Shown: positions 1 to 6,613, numbered from the stretch's first letter. The stretch is DNA of 12,016 nucleotides from JBBRLG01 sp038231495 (GCA_038231495.1 JBBRLG010000194.1:1-12016); one strand, 5' to 3'. Notes: generated by a model not told the origin, from the letters alone. Program-made: numbers and translations.

Positions 1-32
1 GACAGCTAACAGCTATTGTTTTTTCCGTCTTT

Positions 33-67
33 CGACCCCCGACGCCCGACACCCGACACCCGATCTT
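33..67. repeat. Heptamer tandem repeat abutting the apbE-like start codon
   Basis: Four consecutive 7-base units of the form CGACNCC (33-39, 40-46, 47-53, 54-60) are followed by a decayed fifth unit, CGATCTT (61-67), which ends exactly at the ATG at 68. No Shine-Dalgarno sequence is visible in this leader, so the repeat occupies the place where a ribosome binding site would normally be. The function is unknown. It is too short and too regular to be a CRISPR array. Confidence 0.6.
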
Positions 68-1117
68 ATGAATCGCCGCGACTTCCTCCACCCCCGTCGG
101 CTCGCACGCAGCGCCGGACAGGTTGCGACTGCCCTTGGCGACTTTTCGCCCCCTCCCGCCCCGCCCGCCGAAACCGATGCCGCACTGCTGCGCCTCAGCC
201 GCCGGGCTATGGCCGCCACCTTTGAACTGGCGCTGCCCTTCGGTACGCCGGGGGCGCTGGAAATGGGCGAGGCCGTCTTCGATTTGCTCGACGCACTCGA
301 AGCGCAGATGACCGTCTACCGCGAGACGAGCGAGGTCGCCAACATCAACCAGCTGGCGGCCGTCGCGCCGGTCGTCGTCGAGCCGCACTTGTTTGAATTG
401 CTGCAAACGGCGGCCCGCATCACGGCGGACACCGACGGCGCCTACGACGTGACGGCCGGGGCGATCGTCAAGGCGTGGGGCTTCTTCAAGGGGCCGCGGC
501 GCGTGCCGACCGACGCCGAACGCACGACGGCACTCGAGCGCGTCGGCATGAAGTGGGTGGAACTGGTCCCCGAACGGCGAACGGTGCAGTACCTGCGGCC
601 CGGCCTCGAAATCAACCTGGGCAGCATCGGCAAGGGTTACGCGTTGGATCGCATGGCGACAACCTTGCGCGAGGATTGGAAAATAACGACCGCCCTGTTG
701 CACGGCGGCAGTAGCAGCGTGTACGCTATGGGTAGCCCCACACAAGCCGCGCAAGGCTGGTTGATTGGCGTCACCCACCCTTGGCGGCCGGACTGTCGCC
801 TGGCCCTGTTGCGGTTGCGCGACCGGGCGTTGGGAACGTCGGCGGCCACGTTCCAGCACTTGGAATACAATGGCCGGAAGCTCGGGCACATTCTCGACCC
901 GCGCACCGGCTGGTCGGCGGAGGCGCTGGCCAGCGCGAGCGCCATCGCCCCGACCGCCGCGGAAGCCGACGCGCTGGCCACCGCGTTTTTCATCCTCGGT
1001 GCCGAGAAGACGCGGGCGTACTGCGCGAAACACCCCGAAATCGGGGCCGTGTTGCTGGGTAATGAATCGGACGCCGTACCTGTATTTCTGAATGTCCAAC
1101 CGGCCGCTTGCGGCTAA
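68..1117 (+). CDS. apbE: ApbE-like FAD:protein FMN transferase
   Basis: 349 residues, a normal length for ApbE, which covalently attaches FMN from FAD to a threonine of target flavoproteins outside the cytoplasm, using Mg2+. Visible family motifs are NLGSIGKGYALD (residues 183-194), GHILDPRTG (273-281) and EADALATAFF (299-308), whose D301 and T305 occupy the usual metal-binding positions. YDVTAGAIVKAWGF near residue 125 matches the conserved DxTxGPL..WGF region. The N-terminus NRRDFL looks like a Tat twin-arginine motif, but the following hydrophobic stretch is weak, so export is only probable. The canonical N-A-G-G-D segment reads LHGGSSS here (from about residue 211), which marks a divergent subfamily. 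The start at 68 keeps the RRDFL motif; there is no clear ribosome binding site. It is the first gene of a likely operon with the DoxX-like and Gfo/Idh genes. Its FMN acceptor is not in the window. Confidence 0.87.
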   Translation: MNRRDFLHPRRLARSAGQVATALGDFSPPPAPPAETDAALLRLSRRAMAATFELALPFGTPGALEMGEAVFDLLDALEAQMTVYRETSEVANINQLAAVAPVVVEPHLFELLQTAARITADTDGAYDVTAGAIVKAWGFFKGPRRVPTDAERTTALERVGMKWVELVPERRTVQYLRPGLEINLGSIGKGYALDRMATTLREDWKITTALLHGGSSSVYAMGSPTQAAQGWLIGVTHPWRPDCRLALLRLRDRALGTSAATFQHLEYNGRKLGHILDPRTGWSAEALASASAIAPTAAEADALATAFFILGAEKTRAYCAKHPEIGAVLLGNESDAVPVFLNVQPAACG

Positions 1118-1136
1118 GCGCTCAGCCGCAAGCGGC
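1103..1136. repeat. 13-bp stem-loop overlapping the apbE-like stop codon
   Basis: Perfect 13-bp arms (1103-1115 and 1124-1136; left arm GCCGCTTGCGGCT) enclose an 8-base loop that holds the last two bases of the TAA stop. The last codons of the ApbE-like gene (PAACG) lie inside the stem. There is no following T-run, so it resembles a REP-type palindrome more than a strong intrinsic terminator. It lies between two genes of a probable operon and could modulate read-through or stabilise the upstream mRNA. Confidence 0.75.
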
Positions 1137-1152
1137 AAACCTGAACACCACC

Positions 1153-2448
1153 ATGAATTCCGCGACAAAATTGCTCCTCATCGTCCTTCGCATCGCCATC
1201 GGCTGGCACCTGTTGTTCGCCGGTATCGCGAAGTTCGCCCCGGACTACCGCGGCAGTGAAGGCTATCTGACCGAGGCGACCGGCCCACTCGCGCCGACGT
1301 TTCACACAATGGTCGGCGACAAGTTGGCAGATCGCTACGCCGTCAAGCCGGCTCCCGACGGCCAAGAAGCCGCGGCGGAGGCGTACGCCAGACGCTGCCC
1401 CGAGCCGCTCGCCCAGGAATGGGACGACTACTGCCGCCGGTTCAGCGCCCACTACCACCTCGACGAAAACGTACAAGACACCTACACCGCGGCCGACATC
1501 GCCGCCAACGCCGTGGGCTTGTTGGCCGCGCCGGGGGGACAAGGGCCCTGGCTCTTCGCCGCCGAGTTGGAGCAGCCGCGGATCGCCCTCGCCACGCTGC
1601 CCGCCGACGCCGCGGGCCGCCGTACCTTTCAGCAAGACTATTGCAAGGCGACCGTGGCACAGTACAAGTACGCCACCGTCGATTGGATGCTTAACGGCAA
1701 CAAGCCGCGCAAGGTCACGTCGCCCTGGGGACCAGCCGTCGAGGTGGAACGCACGCCGGAACAGCGCGTCGCCGACTACCAGGCCAAGCGCCAGGAAATC
1801 CGCAAGGAACAGTCCGGCGAATTCAGCACCAGCCTGCACACCCTGTTCGCCTCCGACAAGACAAAGGAACTGAGCGCCGAGAAGGGCGACGTGGCCCGCA
1901 TCCGCGCCGACCTGGCCAAGGAACTTGACACGCGCACGAGCGCCCTCAAGGAGTCGCTCCGCGACGTGCTGACGCCCGAACAGGTCCAGAAATACGGCCC
2001 CATGCCGGAACCGGCCAAGGCGACCGGCTGGACCGCGATGGGCCGGCTCGACTGGATCGACTTCGCGGTGCGCTGGGGCCTGACCATCAGCGGCGCGTGC
2101 CTGATCCTCGGCCTGTTCTCGCGCTGCAACTGCCTGCTCGGCGCGGTGCTACTCCTGTCGTTCTACCTGGCCGCGATGCCGTTGCCGGGCGTGATCGAGG
2201 CGGTGCGCGTCGAAGGCTACCCCTACGTCAACAAGAACATCATCGAAATGCTGGCCCTGCTCACCCTGGCGACGACGGCCAGTGGCCGCTGGGCCGGGCT
2301 GGACGCCTTGCTGTACTACTTGAACCCCTTCCGCCGCCGGGCGACGACGCCGAAGGGGCCGCCCCCGCCGCCCGACCGAACCAACGGCACGCCGGTCAAC
2401 CGCCCGGCGCCAGTTGCCGCTCCCTCCCACGTACCTCACCGGAGATAA
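1153..2448 (+). CDS. DoxX/DoxD-like membrane protein with large soluble insert
   Basis: 431 residues from the ATG at 1153. That start is chosen because the sequence upstream in frame lies in the repeat hairpin, and the first helix begins directly after this methionine. Helix 1 is about residues 5-28 (LLLIVLRIAIGWHLLFAGIAKF, the typical DoxX opening). Helices 2-4 are about 304-324, 327-347 and 365-385. Between helix 1 and helix 2 lie some 270 soluble residues, mostly helical and charged, ending in a coiled-coil-like stretch and LTPEQVQKYG near 275-285. Ordinary DoxX proteins are about 130-180 residues, so this insert more than doubles the protein. The C-terminus is a proline-rich tail. DoxD is the small subunit of a thiosulfate:quinone oxidoreductase, and other DoxX proteins are linked to redox stress; a membrane redox role is inferred. 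It lies 35 bases after the ApbE-like gene and 6 bases before the Gfo/Idh gene. No good Shine-Dalgarno sequence is seen. Confidence 0.75.
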   Translation: MNSATKLLLIVLRIAIGWHLLFAGIAKFAPDYRGSEGYLTEATGPLAPTFHTMVGDKLADRYAVKPAPDGQEAAAEAYARRCPEPLAQEWDDYCRRFSAHYHLDENVQDTYTAADIAANAVGLLAAPGGQGPWLFAAELEQPRIALATLPADAAGRRTFQQDYCKATVAQYKYATVDWMLNGNKPRKVTSPWGPAVEVERTPEQRVADYQAKRQEIRKEQSGEFSTSLHTLFASDKTKELSAEKGDVARIRADLAKELDTRTSALKESLRDVLTPEQVQKYGPMPEPAKATGWTAMGRLDWIDFAVRWGLTISGACLILGLFSRCNCLLGAVLLLSFYLAAMPLPGVIEAVRVEGYPYVNKNIIEMLALLTLATTASGRWAGLDALLYYLNPFRRRATTPKGPPPPPDRTNGTPVNRPAPVAAPSHVPHRR

Positions 2449-2454
2449 ACCCCC

Positions 2455-4041
2455 ATGCCGCTCGATATGACTCCCGAACAGCGGGAAATCGGCAAGAGCA
2501 ACTTCCAGCGCGTCAGCGAAGGGCTGACGCGCCGCGACTTTATGAAAAGCATGGCCCTGACCGGCGCAGTGGTCGCCCCGGTCGCGGCGGCTACCTACTT
2601 CCAGTATTCCTCCGACAAGGTGGACGGCAAACCCGTCCGCGCGGCGCTGATCGGCGCCGGCGACGAGGGTGGCGTGCTGGCCGGCGAGCACAACCCAAAG
2701 TATTTGCAGATCGTCGCCGTCTGCGACATTCGGCCTTATAACCAGAAGCGCATCTTCGCCGGCGAGCCGACCGGCCCGCGCCGCGGCCTGAACTACCATT
2801 ACGGCCGTAACGCCACCAAGGACATCCCGGTCTACACGAAGATCGAGGACGTTCTCAAGCGCGACGACATCGAGGCGGTCATCATCGCGTTGCCGTTGTT
2901 CCTGCACGCCCCGGTCGCCATCCAGGCGATGAAGGCCGGCAAGCACGTCCTGTGCGAAAAGCTCATGGCGTGGAACATCGACCAGTGCAAGCAGATGATC
3001 CGCGTCTCGGAGGAGACCGACCGCGTGCTGTCGGTCGGCCACCAGCGCCATTACAGCCTGCTTTACGCCCATGCCGTGGACGTGATGAAGTCGAACGTCC
3101 TGGGCGACGTGCGCCACATCCGCGCGCTCTGGCACCGCAACAACGCCTTGCCGAAGATCGACGCGAACACCGGCAAGGAAATTGCCGGCACGATCCGCGA
3201 CAGCTGGCGGCCCGACGTGCGCAAGGAGGACACCGACGCCCTGGCCGCGGACATCCGGAAGCACGGCTACAAGAGCATGGAGGAGCTGGTCCGCTGGCGT
3301 TTGTTCAACCGCACGGGCGGCGGCCTGATGGCGGAGTTGGGCAGCCACCAGCTCGACGCTTGCAGTATCTTCCTGGGCAAGGTCCACCCGCTGGCGGTGA
3401 GCGGCGTCGGCGGCAAGTTCTTCTACAAGGACGACCGCGAGGTGGACGATCACGTCTTCGTGACGTTCGAGTTCCCCGGCCCGAACTACTTCAAGGACGC
3501 CGACCGCAAGGAGGTCAAGGACAAGGAAGACCGCGTGATCGTGACCTATTCGTCGATCAGCACGAACCAGTTCGAGCAGTACGGCGAGTGCGTGATGGGG
3601 TCGCGTGGCACGATGGTGGTCGAGAAGGAACAGAGCATCATGATCTACCCGGAGGCGGGCGGCCGCGCGCTGGCGGTGACGGTCTCGGCGACCGGCGGCG
3701 GCAAACCGGCGTTGGAGTCGTCCAGTTCGCCCTCCGGTCCGGCGGCCCCGGCGGCGGGCGCGTCCGCCGGCGGCGCCGCGGAGCCGCCCAGCCGCGGCTA
3801 CCGCGAGGAGATGGAGCATTTCGCGTACTGCATCCGCATGGGGAACGAGGGCATGTCGAAGCAAGACCGCCCGAACGTGCGCTGTCCCGGCAAGGCTGCG
3901 ATGGCCGACGCGATCGTTGCCCTGACTTCCAACCTGGCGATGCACAAGCAGCAGCGGATCGAGTTCAAGGAAGAGTGGTTCGACCCGACTTCAGACAAGG
4001 TGCCGGACCCGGAGATGAAGCCGGAAGTCGTCACGGGCTGA
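2455..4041 (+). CDS. Tat-exported Gfo/Idh/MocA family oxidoreductase
   Basis: 528 residues, longer than the usual 330-450 for this NAD(P)-dependent sugar dehydrogenase family. A Tat motif TRRDFMK (residues 25-31) is followed by a hydrophobic segment to about 49, so export of the folded, cofactor-loaded enzyme is likely. The Rossmann motif is IGAGDEG (66-72). The family EKP motif reads CEKLM (167-171), keeping the catalytic lysine K169 but replacing proline with leucine. GGGLMAELGSHQLD (288-301) matches the second conserved region, with H298 as the likely active-site histidine and D301 nearby. A Ser/Pro/Ala/Gly-rich linker (about 412-446) interrupts the C-terminal half. GGAG at 2441-2444 lies 10 bases before the ATG and overlaps the end of the DoxX-like gene, which points to cotranscription. 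The substrate is unknown; the convergent DUF1080 gene suggests a glycoside oxidised at C3. Confidence 0.9.
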   Translation: MPLDMTPEQREIGKSNFQRVSEGLTRRDFMKSMALTGAVVAPVAAATYFQYSSDKVDGKPVRAALIGAGDEGGVLAGEHNPKYLQIVAVCDIRPYNQKRIFAGEPTGPRRGLNYHYGRNATKDIPVYTKIEDVLKRDDIEAVIIALPLFLHAPVAIQAMKAGKHVLCEKLMAWNIDQCKQMIRVSEETDRVLSVGHQRHYSLLYAHAVDVMKSNVLGDVRHIRALWHRNNALPKIDANTGKEIAGTIRDSWRPDVRKEDTDALAADIRKHGYKSMEELVRWRLFNRTGGGLMAELGSHQLDACSIFLGKVHPLAVSGVGGKFFYKDDREVDDHVFVTFEFPGPNYFKDADRKEVKDKEDRVIVTYSSISTNQFEQYGECVMGSRGTMVVEKEQSIMIYPEAGGRALAVTVSATGGGKPALESSSSPSGPAAPAAGASAGGAAEPPSRGYREEMEHFAYCIRMGNEGMSKQDRPNVRCPGKAAMADAIVALTSNLAMHKQQRIEFKEEWFDPTSDKVPDPEMKPEVVTG

Positions 4042-4048
4042 AATGCGT

Positions 4049-4146
4049 TAAACCACGGAATACACGGAAAACACGGAAAAAAGACAGAAAAGCAATTAGC
4101 ATTTCTTCTGTCTTTTTTCCGTGTTTTCCGTGTATTCCGTGGTTTA
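4049..4146. terminator. Perfect 41-bp inverted repeat between convergent genes
   Basis: The arms 4049-4089 and 4106-4146 are exact reverse complements, with a 16-base loop (4090-4105). Each arm is built from short CACGGAA-type units and ends in A/T-rich tracts near the loop. It begins 7 bases after the Gfo/Idh stop and contains the whole stop codon of the DUF1080 gene (4144-4146, - strand). The position suits a bidirectional terminator, but the length and perfection suggest a mobile palindromic repeat adopted for that job. A diverged half copy lies at 5399-5425, on the other side of the DUF1080 gene. Confidence 0.8.
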
Positions 4147-5370
4147 CTTCTTCTCGCCTTTGACCAAAGGCGGCAACTCTGCGATCTCGATGTTGCGGAA
4201 ATTTAAGTCCGTCGTCGGGTCGTGGCCTTGCAGGCTGATCGGACCCTTCTCCAGCCGGCAGCCGTTGCGGGCGTTGTCCTTCAGCGGCCGGTTGTCCGTC
4301 CAGTCCACCACCTGCACGCCGTTCACCCACGTCGCCAGGTGCCGGCCCTGCGCCACCACCGTCATCTTGAACCACTCCCTGTCCTTCGCCACCTCCCGCC
4401 GGGCGGGCACGCGCCGGTAGATCGCGCCGGTGCCGTAGTCCGTGGCCGTCGCCTTGATCTTCGTCTTGTTTTTCAGCTCGTTCGTCGCGGGGTCGTACTC
4501 CTCGATTGTGTACTCCTTCTCCGGCTTCTCGGTGAAGCCGTTGTGAATCTGGGCCTCGTAGCCGTTCTGGTACTCGTTGGGAATGCAGCGGAAAAAGACG
4601 CCGCTGTTGAGCTGCTTGCCGTTGCTGATGCAGTCGATCTGCACCAAGAAGTCGGTCCAGGCGTCCTTCGTTTGCAAATCGCCGGGACCGTTCTTGAGGC
4701 TGATCCAACCTTCCTTCGTCACGCCGAATTCCGACTTCTTACCAGGGCCTTCAAACACCTTCCAGCCGGTCAGGTCCTTGCCGTTGAAGATCGCCTTGGT
4801 GTTGATCGGTTTTAGCTTGACGTTGCGGACGATGAAGTTGTTGCCGGACAGGGTGAGGTAGCCGCTGGCGGCCTTTTTCGCAGCTGGATCGCCGGAGCCG
4901 GGTCCAAACTCCGTACTCCCGCTCCTGCTGGCGCTCCGGGTTGCAAATCGAGCCAGGTCGCCGCCGCGCACCTGCGCCGTCAGGGTCGCCCAGCCGTTGC
5001 CCACCAGGGGAATCGCGTTCACTTGTTTGCCTGCGGCACCGCCGCCGTCGGCGTCACAGCCGACAATGACGTCCGCCTTGGTGTCCTGTTTGACCCGGAA
5101 TTCCAGGGACAAATCGTAATCCGCGAACGCCGTGGTTGAAACGAGTCGGACCGGCTTGTCGCCCTGCGGCGACAACATACCTTCGACGACCGACCATTTC
5201 GAGTCGTCGAGCGCCTTCCAGCCGAAAGTGCTGTCGCCGTCGAAGAGCAGCAGCCAGCCGTCGGCGGCTTCTTTCGGCGTCAGCGTATTCGGCTTGGGCT
5301 TGGGGTCGTCGTCCGCGAACATGCGCGACGTTAACGACAACAGCAACGCCAGACAGAGCAGGTATCGCAT
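4144..5370 (-). CDS. Secreted DUF1080 (3-keto-disaccharide hydrolase family) protein
   Basis: 408 residues from the ATG at 5370, chosen because it begins a clear signal peptide (MRYLLCLALLLSL, likely cleaved after A19) and has GGGGAG 7 bases upstream (5378-5383). The family adopts a concanavalin-like beta-sandwich; characterised members cleave 3-keto-glycosides. Two copies of the domain are visible: a diverged first one starting at LLLFDGDSTFGWKAL (residues 40-54), and a better conserved second one starting at IFNGKDLTGWKVF (194-206). The second includes NSGVFFRCIP and NGYEAQIHN, typical of the family, and ends with LNFRNIEI near the C-terminus. Between them an unusual Ser/Gly/Arg-rich stretch (about 142-161) looks inserted. 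The gene converges on the Gfo/Idh gene, which may supply its 3-keto substrate. The family name is secure; the actual substrate is not visible. Confidence 0.88.
   Translation of the reverse strand: MRYLLCLALLLSLTSRMFADDDPKPKPNTLTPKEAADGWLLLFDGDSTFGWKALDDSKWSVVEGMLSPQGDKPVRLVSTTAFADYDLSLEFRVKQDTKADVIVGCDADGGGAAGKQVNAIPLVGNGWATLTAQVRGGDLARFATRSASRSGSTEFGPGSGDPAAKKAASGYLTLSGNNFIVRNVKLKPINTKAIFNGKDLTGWKVFEGPGKKSEFGVTKEGWISLKNGPGDLQTKDAWTDFLVQIDCISNGKQLNSGVFFRCIPNEYQNGYEAQIHNGFTEKPEKEYTIEEYDPATNELKNKTKIKATATDYGTGAIYRRVPARREVAKDREWFKMTVVAQGRHLATWVNGVQVVDWTDNRPLKDNARNGCRLEKGPISLQGHDPTTDLNFRNIEIAELPPLVKGEKK
4886..4945. repeat. Possible palindromic element inserted in frame in the DUF1080 gene
   Basis: Inside the linker between the two DUF1080 domains the sequence has short 7-bp arms CCGGAGC (4892-4898) and GCTCCGG (4933-4939), enclosing a Ser/Arg/Gly-coding stretch. 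The translated segment (SASRSGSTEFGPGSG) is unlike its flanks, which resemble ordinary DUF1080 sequence (RGGDLARF before, ASGYLTLSGNNF after). An in-frame palindromic element is one explanation; simple linker growth is another. Boundaries are approximate. Confidence 0.35.
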
Positions 5371-5398
5371 CGCACCACTCCCCTGAAAAACGAGCGGA

Positions 5399-5425
5399 AC
5401 CACGAGATACACGAATAACACGAAT
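5399..5425. repeat. Diverged half copy of the 4049-4146 repeat
   Basis: This 27-base stretch upstream of the DUF1080 start agrees at 21 of 27 positions with bases 4052-4078 (left arm of the long inverted repeat), in the same orientation. It shows the same periodic CACG units (ACCACGAGATACACGAATAA). No matching second arm is present here, so it is half of a palindrome. Together the two copies flank the DUF1080 gene. Confidence 0.6.
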
Positions 5426-5512
5426 CAACGCGGCCCGCAATCAGATCTCGCCGGCGTCTTCCCTTCCTTGCCGCCTGCGCCGCGTTGCCTCGGAAGGTGT
5501 CGAAAAAAATGC

Positions 5513-5541
5513 TTGCCACGGGCAGGCCGGTCGGCCAAAAT
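5513..5541 (+). promoter_or_regulatory. Possible promoter of the HNH gene
   Basis: TTGCCA (5513-5518) and CAAAAT (5536-5541) are separated by 17 bases, matching the sigma-70 consensus at 5 of 6 and 4 of 6 positions. They lie about 70 bases upstream of the HNH start. Such matches can arise by chance, so this is weak support. Confidence 0.3.
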
Positions 5542-5612
5542 CCAGACCGCGTTCGCAGGGCCGGGCTGCGCGAGGACGAACGTGCCGAAACTTCCAGGAA
5601 GGAGCAACCAGC

Positions 5613-6086
5613 GTGACGAGTCACCGAAGGAAGCGCCACACCCGCGCCCCGAAAAGCTTTCGCTTGCAGGCACTCCAAATTTACCCTTACTGCCAGTGGT
5701 GCGGTTGTCCGCTGACCCGGCAAACGGCCACGACGGACCACTTGCAGCCGGTGTCGCGCGGCGGCAGCAACGACTGGGGCAACCTGTGCCTGGCCTGCCT
5801 GGACTGCAACCAGGAGCGCAAGAACGATCTGCCACGGCGACAACCCCAAGGCCCGCACTGGGGCACGGCGAAGCCCGCCGCGGTCAACCCGCCGCGGGTC
5901 GAAGGTCGGGCCTACGTCGCCTGGACGCGTTACCCCGGCGGCCGCTGGCGCTCCACGCTGCGCGGGGACTGCCCGGAAGGTTTGCAGGAAGTGGTAAGCA
6001 AGCTGTTGGGACAAACGGTAGAGACGGTGATTCTGCCCAGGGGACAGGAGCCGATGCTGCCGGTACCCAGAGACGTTTGCCCGTGA
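5613..6086 (+). CDS. HNH endonuclease family protein
   Basis: 157 residues from a GTG at 5613, chosen because AAGGAG (5599-5604) lies 8 bases upstream and the frame further up has no family similarity. The HNH fold is clear. The zinc-binding pair C27-x-x-C30 (YPYCQWCG) is followed by T41-D42-H43 with the catalytic histidine, then SRGGSNDWGNL with N57, then C62-x-x-C65-N66 and a basic segment (QERKND). C59 is an additional cysteine. HNH proteins cut DNA in restriction, phage packaging, homing and repair; this one stands alone with no methylase or intein beside it, so the role is open. The N-terminus (SHRRKRHTR) is strongly basic and could bind DNA. The C-terminal 80 residues are not recognised. 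A hairpin at 6122-6157 follows the gene. Confidence 0.85.
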   Translation: MTSHRRKRHTRAPKSFRLQALQIYPYCQWCGCPLTRQTATTDHLQPVSRGGSNDWGNLCLACLDCNQERKNDLPRRQPQGPHWGTAKPAAVNPPRVEGRAYVAWTRYPGGRWRSTLRGDCPEGLQEVVSKLLGQTVETVILPRGQEPMLPVPRDVCP

Positions 6087-6121
6087 TGGAGGCGGCCCGT
6101 TTCGACGTGGCACTCACCGGC

Positions 6122-6157
6122 ACAGGAAATCACCGTTTGCTAACGGTGATTTCCTGT
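6122..6157. terminator. 16-bp perfect hairpin downstream of the HNH gene
   Basis: The arms ACAGGAAATCACCGTT (6122-6137) and its reverse complement (6142-6157) enclose the loop TGCT. It lies 36 bases after the HNH stop codon and could terminate that transcript, although no T-run follows. It may equally be another REP-type palindrome. Confidence 0.6.
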
Positions 6158-6217
6158 CGGTAAGCGTCGCCGGGCGTCAATCGCTGTAATGCAAGTTACG
6201 GACAGAGTAACCGTTCA

Positions 6218-6320
6218 CTCCCCCCTTACGAAGGGAGGGTAGGGGGGGTTGAGTGGACGCCATGACCGGAGTACCTCAAGAGTTCTTAACCCCCCTACCC
6301 CCCCTTCGTAAGGGGGGGAG
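6218..6320. repeat. MITE-like element with 33-base terminal inverted repeats
   Basis: The arms 6218-6250 and 6288-6320 are near-perfect reverse complements, differing by a few changes in their G/C runs. Both contain TTACGAAGGG or its complement next to long C or G tracts. The 37-base centre (6251-6287) codes for nothing recognisable. With a total of 103 bp and no transposase it fits a non-autonomous miniature element or a large REP-like palindrome. No clear target duplication was identified at its ends. Confidence 0.6.
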
Positions 6321-6448
6321 TTGATGCCGGTAAACGGACAGAAATCGTCAATGCCTGACGCAAGGTTGGGGCCGCACCCGGTCGTCGAGTGCCAGCAACG
6401 GCACCCGACGCGGGCCGGTAGAAACGAAGAGCCGGGGAGTGTCACCGA

Positions 6449-6613
6449 TTAAAAGTTCACCCCGCCCGCCAACCACAAAATCACATAAACAACCAGGATC
6501 AGCAGGAGAATCCCGCCAATGCCGCCGCCGAGCCTGGGGCCCCCGCGGTAATAGCCAAAGCCGCCGCCGCCGAGCAGCAGCAAAATCAGAATGATCAAAA
6601 TAATCAGAGGCAT
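6449..6613 (-). CDS. Small hydrophobic glycine-rich membrane protein (DUF3309-like)
   Basis: 54 residues beginning MPLIILIILILLLLGGGG, with GGAG (6622-6625 on the + strand coordinates) 8 bases upstream of the ATG. There are two hydrophobic segments, about residues 3-14 and 32-48 (GILLLILVVYVILWLAGG), separated by a short turn rich in Gly, Tyr and Arg (GFGYYRGGPRLGGG). This layout is like the DUF3309 family of tiny membrane proteins, whose function is unknown; the assignment rests on overall pattern. It is transcribed divergently from the M16 peptidase gene and has its own likely promoter. Confidence 0.6.
   Translation of the reverse strand: MPLIILIILILLLLGGGGFGYYRGGPRLGGGIGGILLLILVVYVILWLAGGVNF

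Larger units (their letters stand above)
6087..6448. other. Gene-free gap of 362 bases with two inverted repeats
   Basis: No convincing reading frame was found between the HNH gene and the small hydrophobic protein gene, which converge on this gap. It holds a 16-bp hairpin (6122-6157) and a MITE-like element (6218-6320). The remaining 6321-6448 contains only a weak 5-bp hairpin (GTGCC/GGCAC, around 6389-6404) that might help terminate the - strand gene. Confidence 0.6.

Noticed and set aside
33..67. Start of a CRISPR array
   Set aside because: The units are 7 bases with no spacers.
1114..1839. - strand frame opposite the DoxX-like gene
   Set aside because: It begins in the DoxX-like coding region and ends in the repeat hairpin, with no ribosome binding site or family similarity.
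2149..3945. Long open frame on the - strand opposite the DoxX-like and Gfo/Idh genes
   Set aside because: It is an artefact of GC-rich codon use. The protein is a low-complexity mix rich in Ala, Val, Arg, His and Asp with no recognisable motif, and the opposite strand carries clear family motifs.
2952..4163. + strand frame overlapping the Gfo/Idh gene
   Set aside because: It is a frame-shifted reading rich in Arg, Pro and Gly with no motif. Its end runs into the inverted repeat.
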